From Cymbidium sinense (lineage: Eukaryota > Streptophyta > Magnoliopsida > Asparagales > Orchidaceae), in assembly GCA_021442155.1 (NCBI GenBank), contig CM038228.1, forward strand, positions 84,584,114-84,648,113: 64,000 bases of DNA, in the 5' to 3' direction. Under the pieces are notes generated by a model. That model did not search any database. It was given only the letters and a program-made list of their open reading frames with translations, and was not told the origin of the DNA. How positions within the stretch are numbered: the stretch's first letter is position 1; the number at the start of each line of letters is the position of its first letter. The translations under genes and the position numbers were made by a program. Positions 37,041-49,499 of the stretch are shown here, piece by piece.

Positions 37041-38589
37041 TCAAGCCATAAATGGTTGCCCTTCATTTTATTCTAGTTCAATACCACTAGAGTAATAATC
37101 TTCTATTTTAAAGACATGTCTAATAAATCAGAAAAAATATCTTCGAGGATGTACTCTATCTTTGGATGAGAGAGTATATTCTTTCTTGAGGCAAATTGAT
37201 ATATATTCAATCAGGTTTCCCCTAACATTATGTTTGAGTTTGTTTAGATTTGGGTTCGACTTCCTATGGACGCAAACCTCCATAGCTATTTACCCCTCTT
37301 ATCGTAACAAATGAGAACTCTCGATTAAGGTTAGAAATAGATATATCTTAGTGATATGAGATGGTTTTTTAGAGGTGTGTGTATTATAAATGACTGTCAT
37401 GTATGATTCACATAGAGAATAAAGAGATTAAGCTTATATCACTTTGGAATGCCAAATATAACTTAAAATATTCACATAATGAAAAGTACAAACATTTAAT
37501 GCATAATATATAACAAATAATGAATGAAGACATTATATAACTTAAAGCATATGTTGAGGGAAATGATGATACGCTGATGTTCCTATGGTTCCGTCATCTC
37601 GAGTTATCATGGTCCTTAGTCTATTTAACCAGAGAAATTATTTCCAGCAGAAGAATCTTATTAGCAATCATGGGTTGCGACTTCAAAGGTGTTCTAATAG
37701 ACATGATGTGGTATTTTTCTAAGGAGATAAGCTTAAGTCAAGCTTAGCTAACAGAAAATTTTTTACTTATTAAATGTATTTCATGATTCATATACCAAGG
37801 AGCAAAGCCATTAAGAAACATATGGGGTATTGTCATGACCGAAATATAGTGGAGTTATATAGATGCCAGGTTCATTCGCAAGAAACTAGGGCACCCACTC
37901 ATTTTATGAAACTAGTACGACTCTTGATCCGAATTAATGACTCTACTCACACTGTTCACAAGCCTGGTTAAAGCACTTATGTGTCTTGAGCTTATACTGA
38001 ATTTGGTGAATTTAAATCTCGTCACATTTTTCCCACCCATTAGAGGGTTCTAGGGAATACGCATTTCCTGTTGTGCCGTTTAGCGGCAAAATCACACAAA
38101 CAGAGAACATATGCAACATCCTTATTAACATACGATTAATTGAGTATGAATATAATAATAGATTTAATTTGACATTTGTTGTTATTGTGAGTAAAAGTTT
38201 TTCTTAGCTTATCATCCTTAACAAATGATGATATGATGAATAATTTACTTTAAGCTATATTGAATGATGAGCTCCATTTAATTTAAACATGTATCCCCTC
38301 CGGGTGATTTTTTTACAATTCACGCTACCATCATCGAGAAAAGATTAGGTTTCAATAACTTGGACCTAGTCATATGACCCAACTGGAGAATTATCCTATG
38401 CAACATCCTCAGACGCTAAAGTTAGATTTTTATGCATGTCATGGCACATGTAGAAAATTAAAACTTATTTTGTGTTATCCCGCGAAGCATCCTCAGGTAA
38501 TAGGCACTTGTTATTGCTTCGAGGCTCATGCGGATGATTTAGATCTATCTTATTTTAACCTATGAAACATCCTCAAATACTGAATTTAA
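37041..38589. other. Spacer between the 270-bp direct repeats; includes three 80-bp units
   Basis: No gene recognised. A hairpin-like TTTTGCCGCTAAACGGCA is readable on the minus strand near 38080. At 38390-38580 three units with GAARCATCCTCA (CATCCTCA at 38404, 38488 and 38568) are spaced 84 and 80 bp. It could be the remains of an unknown element bounded by the direct repeats, but I cannot name one. Confidence 0.35.
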
Positions 38590-38880
38590 TCATTTAATCA
38601 CATCTAATATTAATGAAAGAGATTTTTTATTCATATGTGATTTGTTAATTTTTTATATTCTTTTGATGAGCTTTATGAGTTTGAGAGATGCAAGAAATAA
38701 CACTCATTTCTCATTAATATGATGACTTGCATGTGATCAAAGATAGTAAAATGATGATAGTTAAAATTTTAAACCAACCTTCAAAATAAATAAATAATAA
38801 TAATACAAATTCATTAAAAAAATATAAATATTTGTATTACCTTTATTTAAAAACTATATCAACACAAAGGAAAAAGTAGA
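38590..38880 (+). repeat. Direct repeat copy B (about 270 bp)
   Basis: Counterpart of 36760-37040, with TTTTTTATTCATATGTGATT and TATGATGACTTGCATGTGAT. It ends about 260 bp from the stop codon of the glycosyltransferase pseudogene. Confidence 0.6.
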
Positions 38881-39139
38881 TATCCACTACTTTTATCTTT
38901 AACTTATTGATTTCAAGCAGAGTTATAAGACTTATATTTCAATGATAGTCAATTTTATAATGAGGTAGGCAATGATCGTACATGTCATTAATTGAATTTG
39001 CAATCTTTTCAATGTAAACATATTCCTCTCAATAATCTACATTAAAAAAATATTTATTTAATATTTCCATTTTTAATATAAAGTTGATATCTACTGACAT
39101 CAATTTTGGAAGAAGCTGGAAAAAAAACCCTAAACTAAG

Positions 39140-40553
39140 CTACACGTGCTTCCCTCTATCTACCAATTCTTGCATCAATTTCTCTATCGCCTCATAAGAT
39201 GACCCTCCCTTCTCCACAGCTCTCCTCGCCTTCTCCCCAAGCTCCTTTGCCCTCCTCCTCCTCTCCTCCGTCTCCTCTCCTTCCCCCATCACCCTCCTCA
39301 CCACCGCCTCCACTGCCCCAGCCTCCAGAATCGGCCTCCTCTCTGCGTTAATCTCATACACCTTCGACCCCACCGCCAACCCAACCTTCAGTACCTCCAC
39401 CAAAAGCTTCTCATTATAAAACTGCTCCGCATGCAACGGCCATGTGACCATCGGCAACCCCGCACAAATCCCCTCCAGACTCGAATTCCACCCACAATGA
39501 GTCACAAATCCTCCAACTGCACCATGATTCAGTATCAGAAGCTGTGGCGCCCATCCTCTTATCACCATCCCCGTCCCTTTGATTCTCTCTTCATACCCCT
39601 CTGGAACCCAACCGTCGTCTTTGTTCCGCACCACCCAAACAAAAGGATGCCCTGATGCTTCTAGTCCGAGCGCCATTTCTCTCAGCTGAGCAACCGAGAA
39701 AACGCCTTTGCTTCCAAAGCACATGTACAAGACTGAATTTTTGCGCTTTTCATCAAGCCATTTTAAGCATTCGTTAGCGATCGTTGGCTGCTCTCCACCC
39801 CTTGTTGAATTGCAGGTTATGTCCTGATTACAGAGGGAAACAGGGCCGACATTCCATGCCCTCCGACCCACCACCTCGATGTAATGATCAGCATACTCGG
39901 GCTCCAACTCGTAGAAGCTATTCATCACCGTGCCGTAGCTCTTTGGCTCCACCTCCAATATCTCTTTATGTGCCTCCAACACGAACTCCATCGGTGTACC
40001 TGCGAATTTATATATGTCCATGATTTGAGTGTTTAACATCTCTATTCGGCAGGGGAGGCCGGGGAGGACCAAGGACTCGGCCTCATCCACGAGTGGGCGG
40101 CACCGCTCGAAGGCATCAAAGGCACAGTGTGCGAAGTTGCTGGTACCGTGGAATATCAGTCGCGGAATACCTCTCGCAGCGGCGATGTGGTACGTCCACG
40201 GAAAGAACATGTCGGAGACGACACAGTCGGGATGAGATCTCTGAGCACGGAGTCAAAAGGATGGCGGAGGGAGACCACGGCTTGGAAGAAGTTGATGTAT
40301 AGGTTGTCGGGGAGGACAAAGGAGCGGTTCTCGCACCCGTCGGGGAGGCCGAACTCAGGGGAAGGGGATGATGTGGAGATGGATGGACTCGTGTATGGTG
40401 GCGGATGATGGCGGCGTTGACGGGGGTGGTGAGGATGGTGATGCAGGCGCCATGGGCGGCGAAGAGCTTGGCCATGTCGACCATGGGGAGCATGTGGCCT
40501 TGCTCCATGAAAGGGAAGAAAAGCATGTGAAGATGGTTGCCTTCAAATCCCAT
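39140..40553 (-). pseudogene. UDP-glycosyltransferase (UGT73-like), three frameshifts in the N-terminal half
   Basis: Family-1 plant UGTs transfer a sugar from a UDP-sugar to small molecules in the cytosol. The start at 40553 gives [20 protein letters not shown] with the catalytic His at residue 20, a UGT73 signature. The frame is then lost twice near 40400-40390 and 40361-40355 (an in-frame TGA appears at 40355-40357) and again near 40232-40228. Between these the other frames still encode [17 protein letters not shown] and [12 protein letters not shown]. From 40210 to 39140 a 356-codon frame is intact, starting [16 protein letters not shown] and including LYMCFGS and a full 44-residue PSPG donor box (residues 220-263, 39553-39422) from WAPQLLILNHG to PLHAEQ. 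The terminal Gln usually goes with UDP-glucose. No intron is evident. The coding part is GC-rich, unlike its surroundings. Three indels could also be assembly errors, since the rest is so well kept. The acceptor cannot be predicted. Confidence 0.85.
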
Positions 40554-40757
40554 GGCTGGAGACTGGAGAGCTACAGACCCTGCGAGTATGGAGAAGGTTT
40601 TGCTCCAATAATGGCCTGGGAGGCTTACTATAGAGTGGAAATTGTTCAGTTATGTCCAAAAGAAGACTACTATAATATCTATAAAGCTATCGTCATCGCT
40701 GGCGGACGGATGGCTTGGAAGAAAAGTAATGAACAGTCAGATCGCAATTATCCTATA
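40554..40757 (-). promoter_or_regulatory. Upstream flank of the UGT
   Basis: About 200 bp between the start codon and the TA microsatellite. No convincing TATA box or other element is assigned. Confidence 0.25.
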
Positions 40758-40783
40758 GTATATATATATATTATATATATATA

Positions 40784-40831
<48 letters not shown>

Positions 40832-40842
40832 TATATATATAT
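40758..40842. repeat. TA microsatellite
   Basis: About 40 TA units with a few interruptions (TT and TC), some 205 bp upstream of the UGT start. Confidence 0.95.
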
Positions 40843-41461
40843 AACAGCTGGAAAGAATTATTTTAAGTCTCAATGCACAGTGAAACATGCCAGAAGGTGA
40901 TGGAAGTCTGTGTAGGCTTGCATGGCCGAGTCAGGCCATCACCTATAAAATTTCAGATCTACAAAACACTAAAAAATATTTAATACATTATCAATTATAG
41001 ATTGAAAAATATTTAATATTTAATATAATATAATTTGAAAATATCAAATATGTAAATATTTGAATTGAAAAATACATATTGAAAATTAATTGACTCTTTA
41101 TTAGAGAGGAAATTAGAGCTCAAAATGTTAGATCTCAATTATCCTATATTTTTAATATATATAGATATATATATATAACAGCTGGGAAAGAATTATTTTA
41201 AGTCTCAATGCACAGTGAAACATGCCAGAAGGTGATGGAAGGCTGTGTAGGCTTGCATGGCCGAGTCAGGCCATCACCTATAAAATTTCAGATCTACAAA
41301 ATACTAAAAATATTTAATATATTATCAATTATAGATTGAAAAATATTTAATATTTAATATAATATAATTTGAAAATATCAAATATTTAAATATTTGAATT
41401 GAAAAATACATATTGAAAATTAATTGACTCTTTATTAGAGAGGAAATTAGAGCTCAAAATG
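40823..41461 (+). repeat. Tandem duplication, period 334 bp
   Basis: Copy 1 (40823-41127) and copy 2 (41155-41461) both contain AACAGCTGG (40843 and 41177), AGTCTCAATGCACAGTGAAA, CATGGCCGAGTCAGGCCATC and end ATTAGAGCTCAAAATG. They are nearly identical, so the event is recent. The palindromic GGCCGAGTCAGGCC is in both. The ATTATCCTATA motif that precedes copy 1 also precedes copy 2. Confidence 0.9.
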
Positions 41462-42005
41462 AGATGATGAATCTTTCCACTATAGATCTAATATATGTAA
41501 ATGAGGACAATCAACTCCCATTTTAGTTGAACATGTCCTATCAAATGAGTTGAAAATCTCAAATATTACTCATAATTCTTCATATTAATGTGTGTTAAGA
41601 GTCTTTATAGAGGAGCACCAAAGCTCGTAAAGGGAGAGTGCCCATCGGCTATGTATGTAGGACAGTATCAAATATCCTTATGGATGAGTACGAAAAAAAA
41701 AAGCTATGCATTACCTATTATGATGACAAAATCTATCTTAGGAAAAATAATGATGCCTACCAAAAGGGGGGAATTATAAGATGTAGATTTTCCCTCACTG
41801 ATGAGAGATATTTATATTATATAGATCAAAAGAATGAAGAAAAGAACTGAGAGAGAGAGAGAGAGAGAGAGAAGAACTCACTTAAAATTATATTTTTATT
41901 CATTTTCTTATGCAAATATTAGTTTATATAGCCCATAACATATGACTAGCAATAGTTAATGCTAATGGGGCAATGATAATAAATAACATGCTAATGTAGT
42001 AGTAC
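41462..42005. other. Non-LTR flank with GA microsatellite (41849-41872)
   Basis: AT-rich sequence with a GA run of about 12 units. The stretch after it, with AAATATTAGTTTATATAGCCC, is reminiscent of copia-type LTR ends, but no matching element was found. No convincing coding sequence. Confidence 0.4.
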
Positions 42006-45000
42006 TGTGGTGTTTATTTTTAAATGTGGATAGGGGACATCATGCAGATCTGAGTGAATATTTATTGAAGTGATCGGGTACGATATTGAAGAATGAAGTA
42101 CTATCTCGAAAGATAGAGACATCACCCTTCAATGGACCTATTCACCTAATAAGAACTCCTAAAGCATGATGGGTCTTCGAATATACTAGAGATTTTTTTT
42201 CCTACTTTACATAGATGAATAAAATAGGATTTATATTAAACTGGGTTCTAAAGTTTCCTATGGAGGCAAGCCTTCATAGTTAATTACATCCTAAAGCAGG
42301 TGAATTCCTTAGAAAAATTCACGATTAAAGTAGAAAATTATTGTCTTCAAAGCTTTCAAGGATAATACTATCAATAAATTGGTTATGTTGGGAAAATCAA
42401 GTGGGAGAGATCAAGTAGAAGACTTATCATTGAAGCCAAAGAAAATGAGTAGGGAATGCTCATAATACAAACGAGTAATCCAATATATCATATGGTTGAG
42501 TTCTATAATTTTGAAAGTGAAGAGATTTATATGTTTTGAGTTAGAATTTTATTAGATTACTAGGGCTTATAGTCCACCAACATAAGGTTGTGAAAATGCC
42601 TAAGAGGTGAGGATTTATGCTTGTAGCCTAAACAAAAATAACTACCTCGGATCCTAAATCTAGGGGCTTTAGTAAGAGCTAAAGCACAACCTAAATCTAA
42701 GTGAAGATGGGTATATAGTTTACCTCCACAAGAGTAATCGGGAGGCAAGTGGCAACCAACTAACTCTTCCTACGCTTTAAAATCATATAAGCAAGTCTTA
42801 TGATTTTGCAAGATAGTTTGATTGTTATTATTTAGAAAGAGACTAAAGTCTTTAAACCCACTCCCTAAGAGACTAGAGCATGAGTGATATGAGAAATGAC
42901 TTAATCTAATGCAAATCTTTTCAATTTTTATTTGTATTTAACACTTCATTTTGACAAAGGCGATAGGATTTCTTATGCCTAAATGCATGATGAAAGTGGA
43001 TTATGGGCTAAATCAGCAGGAAAGATGTATTTTTTATTACAGAGGAGACCCTCAAAGGTCAAGTCTTCTCCTATCATGCAAGGATGAAAATCCTCTCTTA
43101 GCAAGAACGAAGTAATATGAATGCATGATATTTCACATACAACATTCAGCTAAGAGGTTACTAAATCGTTTAATCATCTTGGTTTAATGCATAGGCTTTA
43201 TATGAGATTATGAGTTATTTAAAACTTTAGTTATGAGTTATAGTTGGGGTAGAAAAATTAATTTTTTTTCTAAAAGCCTAATCACATACAGACCATACAA
43301 CAAACATCAATCATAAAGATGTTATGAAGAAGCATGTCATTTCTAATGCACAAGCTAAACATAACATCAAATATTTTATAACTAGAGGAAAAGAATAATA
43401 GACCGGTATGGTCGGGTACTATCTACAACCTGAAAAGAGAAAGTGGGTAGCTGAGCTCTACTATTATATAACCCAGAATATGAAAGCATAATTACAATTA
43501 TAAATGAATAAATATTATGAGGGTCTTATTATCTTTATTTTTCATGCTTCTTCCTTTTTTGATTCAGATGTGTTTGCTTTAAAGGAATCACAGAGCCTCC
43601 CAGGATAAAGCCTTCTAACCACTGCTCATCCTAATCCCTCATAACACTAATCCTAATTCTAATGCAAAATTACATTAATAAAATAGAAAAAGCAAATCTA
43701 TCTATACCTGTAAAATAAATGTTAGCTAAACACACCATACAACCCAAACAATTATATTAATTTAGATTTAGCACCCTGCACATAGGTAGCCAAGCCCGCC
43801 TATCCTAATTTGGATTATGCTTAGAGGTTTAAGCAACTTGCATTTATTTTTATTTTAATCACCCCTTAAGCATAATCCCCCTACAGAAAATATGATTAGG
43901 CTAATATTGGCCTAACATCCAGTCTACGAAACATACACCCTAACATCCAGTCTATAATAATATATCATAAAATCAAACATACATCATACCATGCACCGCC
44001 CTAACATATAGCTAGAAATGGTGACTTAGTTCTAATGTGTGTGTATTAAGGCTTGTGTGGTATGTCCTAACAAATCTTTAAGGTTATGATTTTCTAAATG
44101 TGAAAGAATTTAATTATAAGAGCTTGATTTCACTTTAAATGGTTTAATTGATTTGAGAATTTTACTTAGTAATTTTTTTCATATGATTACACTTAGCAAC
44201 TAAGTATTATAAAGAGAAGAAAAAGATAGGATTACTCTCTTTCATATCTACATTAAGTCATTTCTAAAGCATGTTAATTAACAAATTCTCTTTAATGAAT
44301 GACTTATTATATATTTTAAATTAATCCTAAGTTTTGGTTCAATTTAAATAATCATATTCAGTATGAAAGGCATCTTAAGATTAATTTGATTGAATTACTA
44401 TCACATGACATATGTTCAATCATTCATTTTCATCACATGTAACATGCATATGATATTAAATCCTAAGTATACCTACACATGCAATATATTTCTCTTAGCA
44501 CACTTTAAATGAAAGATGCATATGTGTATTTCGTAGAAAATAGGATTTTCACTCATTAGTTAAATACACATTCAAGTGTATAAAAGTTTTAAGCAAGTAT
44601 TTCATTGTTAACCAAGGGGGTGAAGTAAAGACCTCCTTGGGGCTACTTAAAGTCTTGCATCCCTTGAATATCTAGACTAGATATACCCACTATTCTTGAA
44701 TACACATGAATGTACAAATAACTACAAGAATAAAAAATCATGCAAAAATTGTATTTCTTTCAATTGAATTATTTATACATATGATCTAAAGTTAAAAAAT
44801 GAGATTTTCATTCATTAGCTAAATGCACATACAAGTGTATAGAAGTTTTAAACAAGTACTTCACCATTGTTAACTAGAGGTGTGAGGTAAAGACCTCCTT
44901 GGGGCTACAGAAAGTCTCGCATCCCCGGAATGTCTAGACTAGATATACACACTATTTTTGAATACACATGAATGTACAAATAACTACAAGAATGGAAAAT

Positions 45001-45285
45001 CATTGAAAAGTTATATTTCTTCAATTGACATGTAAGCTAAAGTTGAAAAATGAGATTTTCATTTATTAGCTAAATGCACATACAAGTGTATAAAAGTTTT
45101 AAGCAAGTACTTCATCATTGTTAACTATGGGAGTGAGGTAAAAACCCCCTTAAGGCTACTGAAAGCCTCAAGTCCCTGGAATGTCCAGACTAGATATGCC
45201 CATTTTTAATACACATGAATGTACAAATAACTATAAGAATAAAAAATCAAGCAAAAGTTGTATTCTTTCAATTGAATTATTTATA
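42006..45285 (-). mobile_element. Giant-LTR family, 3' fragment of an LTR interrupted by a later insertion
   Basis: Minus-strand LTR whose 3' end is AAACACCA(CA) at 42006-42008. It matches 21905-25600 and stops abruptly at 45285 within ATTGAATTATTTATA, where a plus-strand LTR begins with TGTTAGCC. A sister unit within the same fragment (44760-44785) reads on from ATTATTTATA into CATATGATCT, showing what was interrupted. Confidence 0.8.
44530..45285 (-). repeat. 250-265 bp tandem repeat, three units
   Basis: The marker CCTCCTTGGGGCTAC occurs near 44632 and 44896 and as CCCCCTTAAGGCTAC near 45143; each unit also has GAATGTACAAATAACTA and ATTTTCAYTYATTAGCTAAA. Confidence 0.75.
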
Positions 45286-46229
45286 TGTTAGCCTCACTTT
45301 TAGAGTGAGCTCTTAACCTCCTCTTCTTAGACTTAGGACTCTTCTAGACACTAGGAACACCTTAGTCATAATACACTTCTAGTGATTAAGTGAACACTTA
45401 ACCTAAACCTAGAGACTTATAAGGGTTAATCATAGGATTAGGCCATGCCTTAGGACTTAAGGAAATCACCTATTCTATAGCCTAAACTCAATTTAGATAC
45501 ACTTTCTCAAATGAAACCCAGATTCAAGTCTCAAATCGAACCTCAAATTCAAATTCAAATTCCAAATCCATATCCCAAATTTGACTCCAAATGATTAAAA
45601 CCCAAAATCAAATTCAAATCCCAAAACCTTTCATAAGCCATATGAACCACCTTCATAAGCTTAGCTAAAACTCCTTTTAAATCAAATCAAACTCAATTGA
45701 TTTCTTTATAAATGAATTATTGTTTCATTCATATTCATAAATATAAATGAAACCCATCTTCCAATGACCAAAAATGAATCAAACTAAATTGATTACCCTC
45801 TAAGCCTTTGACTTACATCCATGGACTTGGTAAAATTTGCTTCCAAATCACTCCAAACTCAAGTGATTTTCTCAGAATCATTTAGATCTTCATTTATATT
45901 CATAAATATAAATGAAATATAAATCCAAATGGCCAAGACCAAATCTAATTTATACCATTTAAGCCAATTCTTTGGACTTAGCCAAATTCTTTCCATATCA
46001 AGTCAAAATTAATGAATTTTCTCTTGAATCAATCATTCATTCAAATATCTACCCAAATATAAATAAAATATACAATCATCAAATCAAATCGAAGTCAAAC
46101 CCAACTTAGCCCTTTTGACTTGAAAATTTCAAATGAGCCAAAATCCCTTAGACTCTAAATTAATTATCATTGAATTTATATTTCAATCTAGGGCTTATAT
46201 ATAAGCTAAACTAAACTAGAATTAAACCA

Positions 46230-47130
46230 AAATTAAACTAATTGACCCACTTAGGTCCACTTGATCCAAAATGACCTGAAGGACCCATTTGAGCCAACTT
46301 CCAATCCAACCCAAATTGGATTGAACCAAGCTCACCAAAATCTTTCATCATGATTATTGATCACTCTAGGATGATCAATTGCAATCAATTAGGTCAAACC
46401 AAGCCAACTTAGTCATTTGACCAAGTCAACCATTAGCCAAATAAATCAAAACTAGCCAAAACTCATCCTACATCAAATTGATTGAAACCAATGATTGGAA
46501 TAACAAAAAATCAATATTTAAGTATGACTTGACCACCAATTGAGCCAAACTAAGCCCAATTGGCCATTCGATCCAAGTTGACCCAAATTGGCCTAAAGGA
46601 TCAAATTGGGTCAAATCATGATCTAACTCAAATTGATTGCAGCTAATATCCAAGTTTATTCTAAATTGATTATTGAACTTGACCAAAGAAATAATTAAGC
46701 CTAATTTGACCAATTGGTCAGCTTGACAACCTTGTATCGAAATTGGCCTAAAGGGTCAATTTGATCTAAATCCAAATTAATTTGAACCAAAGATCACATT
46801 CATCTTCAATTAGCCAATTGAACTTGAATCAACCCATAACCCAAATTAATTTGGCAAATTTTGGTCAAATTAGTCAACTTGACCCATTTGACCCATTTGA
46901 TTCCAAATGAGCCAAAATCAATTCTAAGCCAAATTAAATCAAATTGATCATACAATAACTCTTCAAATCATCATTTGAACCTAACTTAAGCCTTAATTTG
47001 ACTCAATTTGACTAATTGGTCAACCTAATCCTATATGACCCAATATGACCCATATGACCAAATTTAGCCAAATCCCTTGAAACCAAGCCATGACCCATTG
47101 GGGGCTGATCAAACCCAACCCAAACCCATT
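46230..47130 (+). promoter_or_regulatory. TTGACC/GGTCAA array in L4
   Basis: Repeated AATTTGACCAATTGGTCA-like and CTTGACCCATTTGACCCA sequences. Same position in the LTR as the other arrays. Confidence 0.4.
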
Positions 47131-49499
47131 TTGGATTAGCCCAAAATTAACTCAACTGAATTAAATCTCTCATGGATCCTCCCCAACATAGTATTCCACC
47201 CAAGCTCATTTAATTCTCCTCGTCACATGCATTCAACTTCCCCCATCCATGACATTCAATGGAGCTGATCATATGACAGTAAAAGAAGACTTTGGGGGCT
47301 AAATCCAAAGTCCTCAATCAAGCCATCATCCATGACAACCATCTCCCCATCAAATTTATTTAAATTTTGGCCACCATTAAAAGAGGGAGAATAGGGATAG
47401 TAAAGAGATCTAATTTTGGCATTAGAGATCCTCTTGGAGCTCCCAAAGCAACCATCCACCACTTCCCCACTTCTCTTGAGCCAAAAATATCAATACCGGG
47501 TGCATTCCATGAGGAAGCGGTGGCAATTGAAAAATACATCATTTTGAAGTGAAGGCAAGTCTAGGCTCACTCCAAGGCTTCTTCCTCCACTCAAGAGCAT
47601 GCTCGGATCATCACCGCTGTCAGAAACCATCCTCAGTGAGGTAATTTCATCAAACCATAGCAAGCTTTAGGATCTTCTATTTGTGCAAATGCATGCTCGC
47701 TTCTAAGAATTTCCCATAGATTACCTTTGCATTTTTCATTTTATATTATCCCAATACGATTTGGAGTGTTTTCCGGCAAAGATCGTCAAAAAATTGAACC
47801 CAAATAGCCCAAATCGGGTGATTTTAGCCTCTATTTTTTCTATTTTGGGTTCTAGTTCACTAATCGAGAAGAAGAGCGGCCGTATCGATCCTGTGGATGG
47901 AGATAGCGATACATTAGAATCATTAGATCTCACCCTTTAGATCGTCCAGCATTATCTGGACCATCTGATTACATGATTGGATGGTCAGATCACGTCCTCA
48001 TCCTCCTGTCATGTCGCGATCATTTTCCGCTCCTTTTTGAGGCCAATGGATGCCTGTCGTATCGCGGCATCATGTGGCGATGGAACCTTGGCACATCGTG
48101 CATTAATCGCATGGTACCAATGCTAATGATCGCGGATCAATCGCGGCGTGCCACGACGCCAGATTGCTCACAAGAGACGCGTGTTGACTAGGTTAAGTGT
48201 AAATTTTGGGATTTCCTACTTCTAAAAATTAATTAAATTGCCTAAATATTTTTTAAAAATTCATAGAAAATAAAATACCCAACAAAAAGTTGCAAACAAG
48301 GGCTCGTTGGATTCATCTTCCCGAGAGGAATCCAATAAAACTAAAATAATTAAATTCCACTGAGTGTTAAGAGCTCAAAATATAAATTGGATTGAGCTGA
48401 AACTTTTTTGAGGTTAAAATTGGGCTTAAAATCTACCTACCATAAAAATTCAAGAAAAATGATGGGTGGATTAAAAGATATTGAATTTAGAAGTTCAAAT
48501 GATATATTTTAATTAAATAAATCAGTATACCTTATAAAATTTAGTTAAATTAGCTGAAATTTTGGAAACTCATAACTAATCCTAAAAAAATCCAAAAAAT
48601 ATAAATGATGGCTCATTTTAAAGGTATTTTAGAGGGGCTTAATTTAAAATTAATTTTGATTAATTTTGAATAGTAATTAAGGCTTAATTTAGGTTTAACT
48701 AAAAACTTAATTAGCTTAATTAATCCCTAATTACCCAAGTAATTAATTTTAAACTTTCTGAAGTTGATTAATGGGATAACCTCTGCCTCCCATGATTTCT
48801 TGAGATTTATTGCTTGGTTAATTAGGGATATTACTTATCTTAGTCTTAATTACTCTCTTAATTAATTAGGTGATTAATTAATATTCTAAACAATAAGAAA
48901 ATCATAATTGAGCTTACTAATCATTATGAGACAGTGCATGGACATGGGGAATGAGATTGAGACCTCTATCCAATTCTTTTCCCTAAGTTCATTTCACTTG
49001 AGATGAGATTAATTAATTTGAGATTAATTAATAGTTTAATTCATTAATTAAATGGCTAGATTAATCAAATTGAAATCATAATCATTCCAAAACTTGTCTA
49101 ATTAAGTTTTTTTGGATAGATTCTTAGGTGTTCAATAACCTAAGAGAATTCTAAGGAAATTATAACTAGCCTACATGTGTGGGAGGGTTATAAGAATACT
49201 TAATTAAACCCCTTAGTTTAAATAACTAATAATTGGGAGCCAAATTTTATTAGGCCCTTTTACTTTCATAGGGTCATTACTAATTTTATTTTCAAAGCAT
49301 ATACATATCATATTGGCTCATTATTAATTAGTTAATTAACTTAAGGTGATATAAGTAAGGGTTAATTTATTCATTTAATTCACACCTAAACCTAATTAAA
49401 CCATAAAATCAACTTAACAATTCTTTATTAAACCAAATTAACTCACAGATGTGGAATGGGGTTATGATTAGCAAATCTCTTTCACATTCCTTAAACCAA

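Noticed and set aside
39431..40844. Several plus-strand frames of 68-158 codons over the UGT
   Set aside because: Antisense shadows of the GC-rich UGT coding sequence; the longest one ends in the TA microsatellite.
41588..41850. Two 63-70 codon plus-strand frames before the GA microsatellite
   Set aside because: Overlapping frames, one ending by the GA run, with no recognisable domain or partner sequence.
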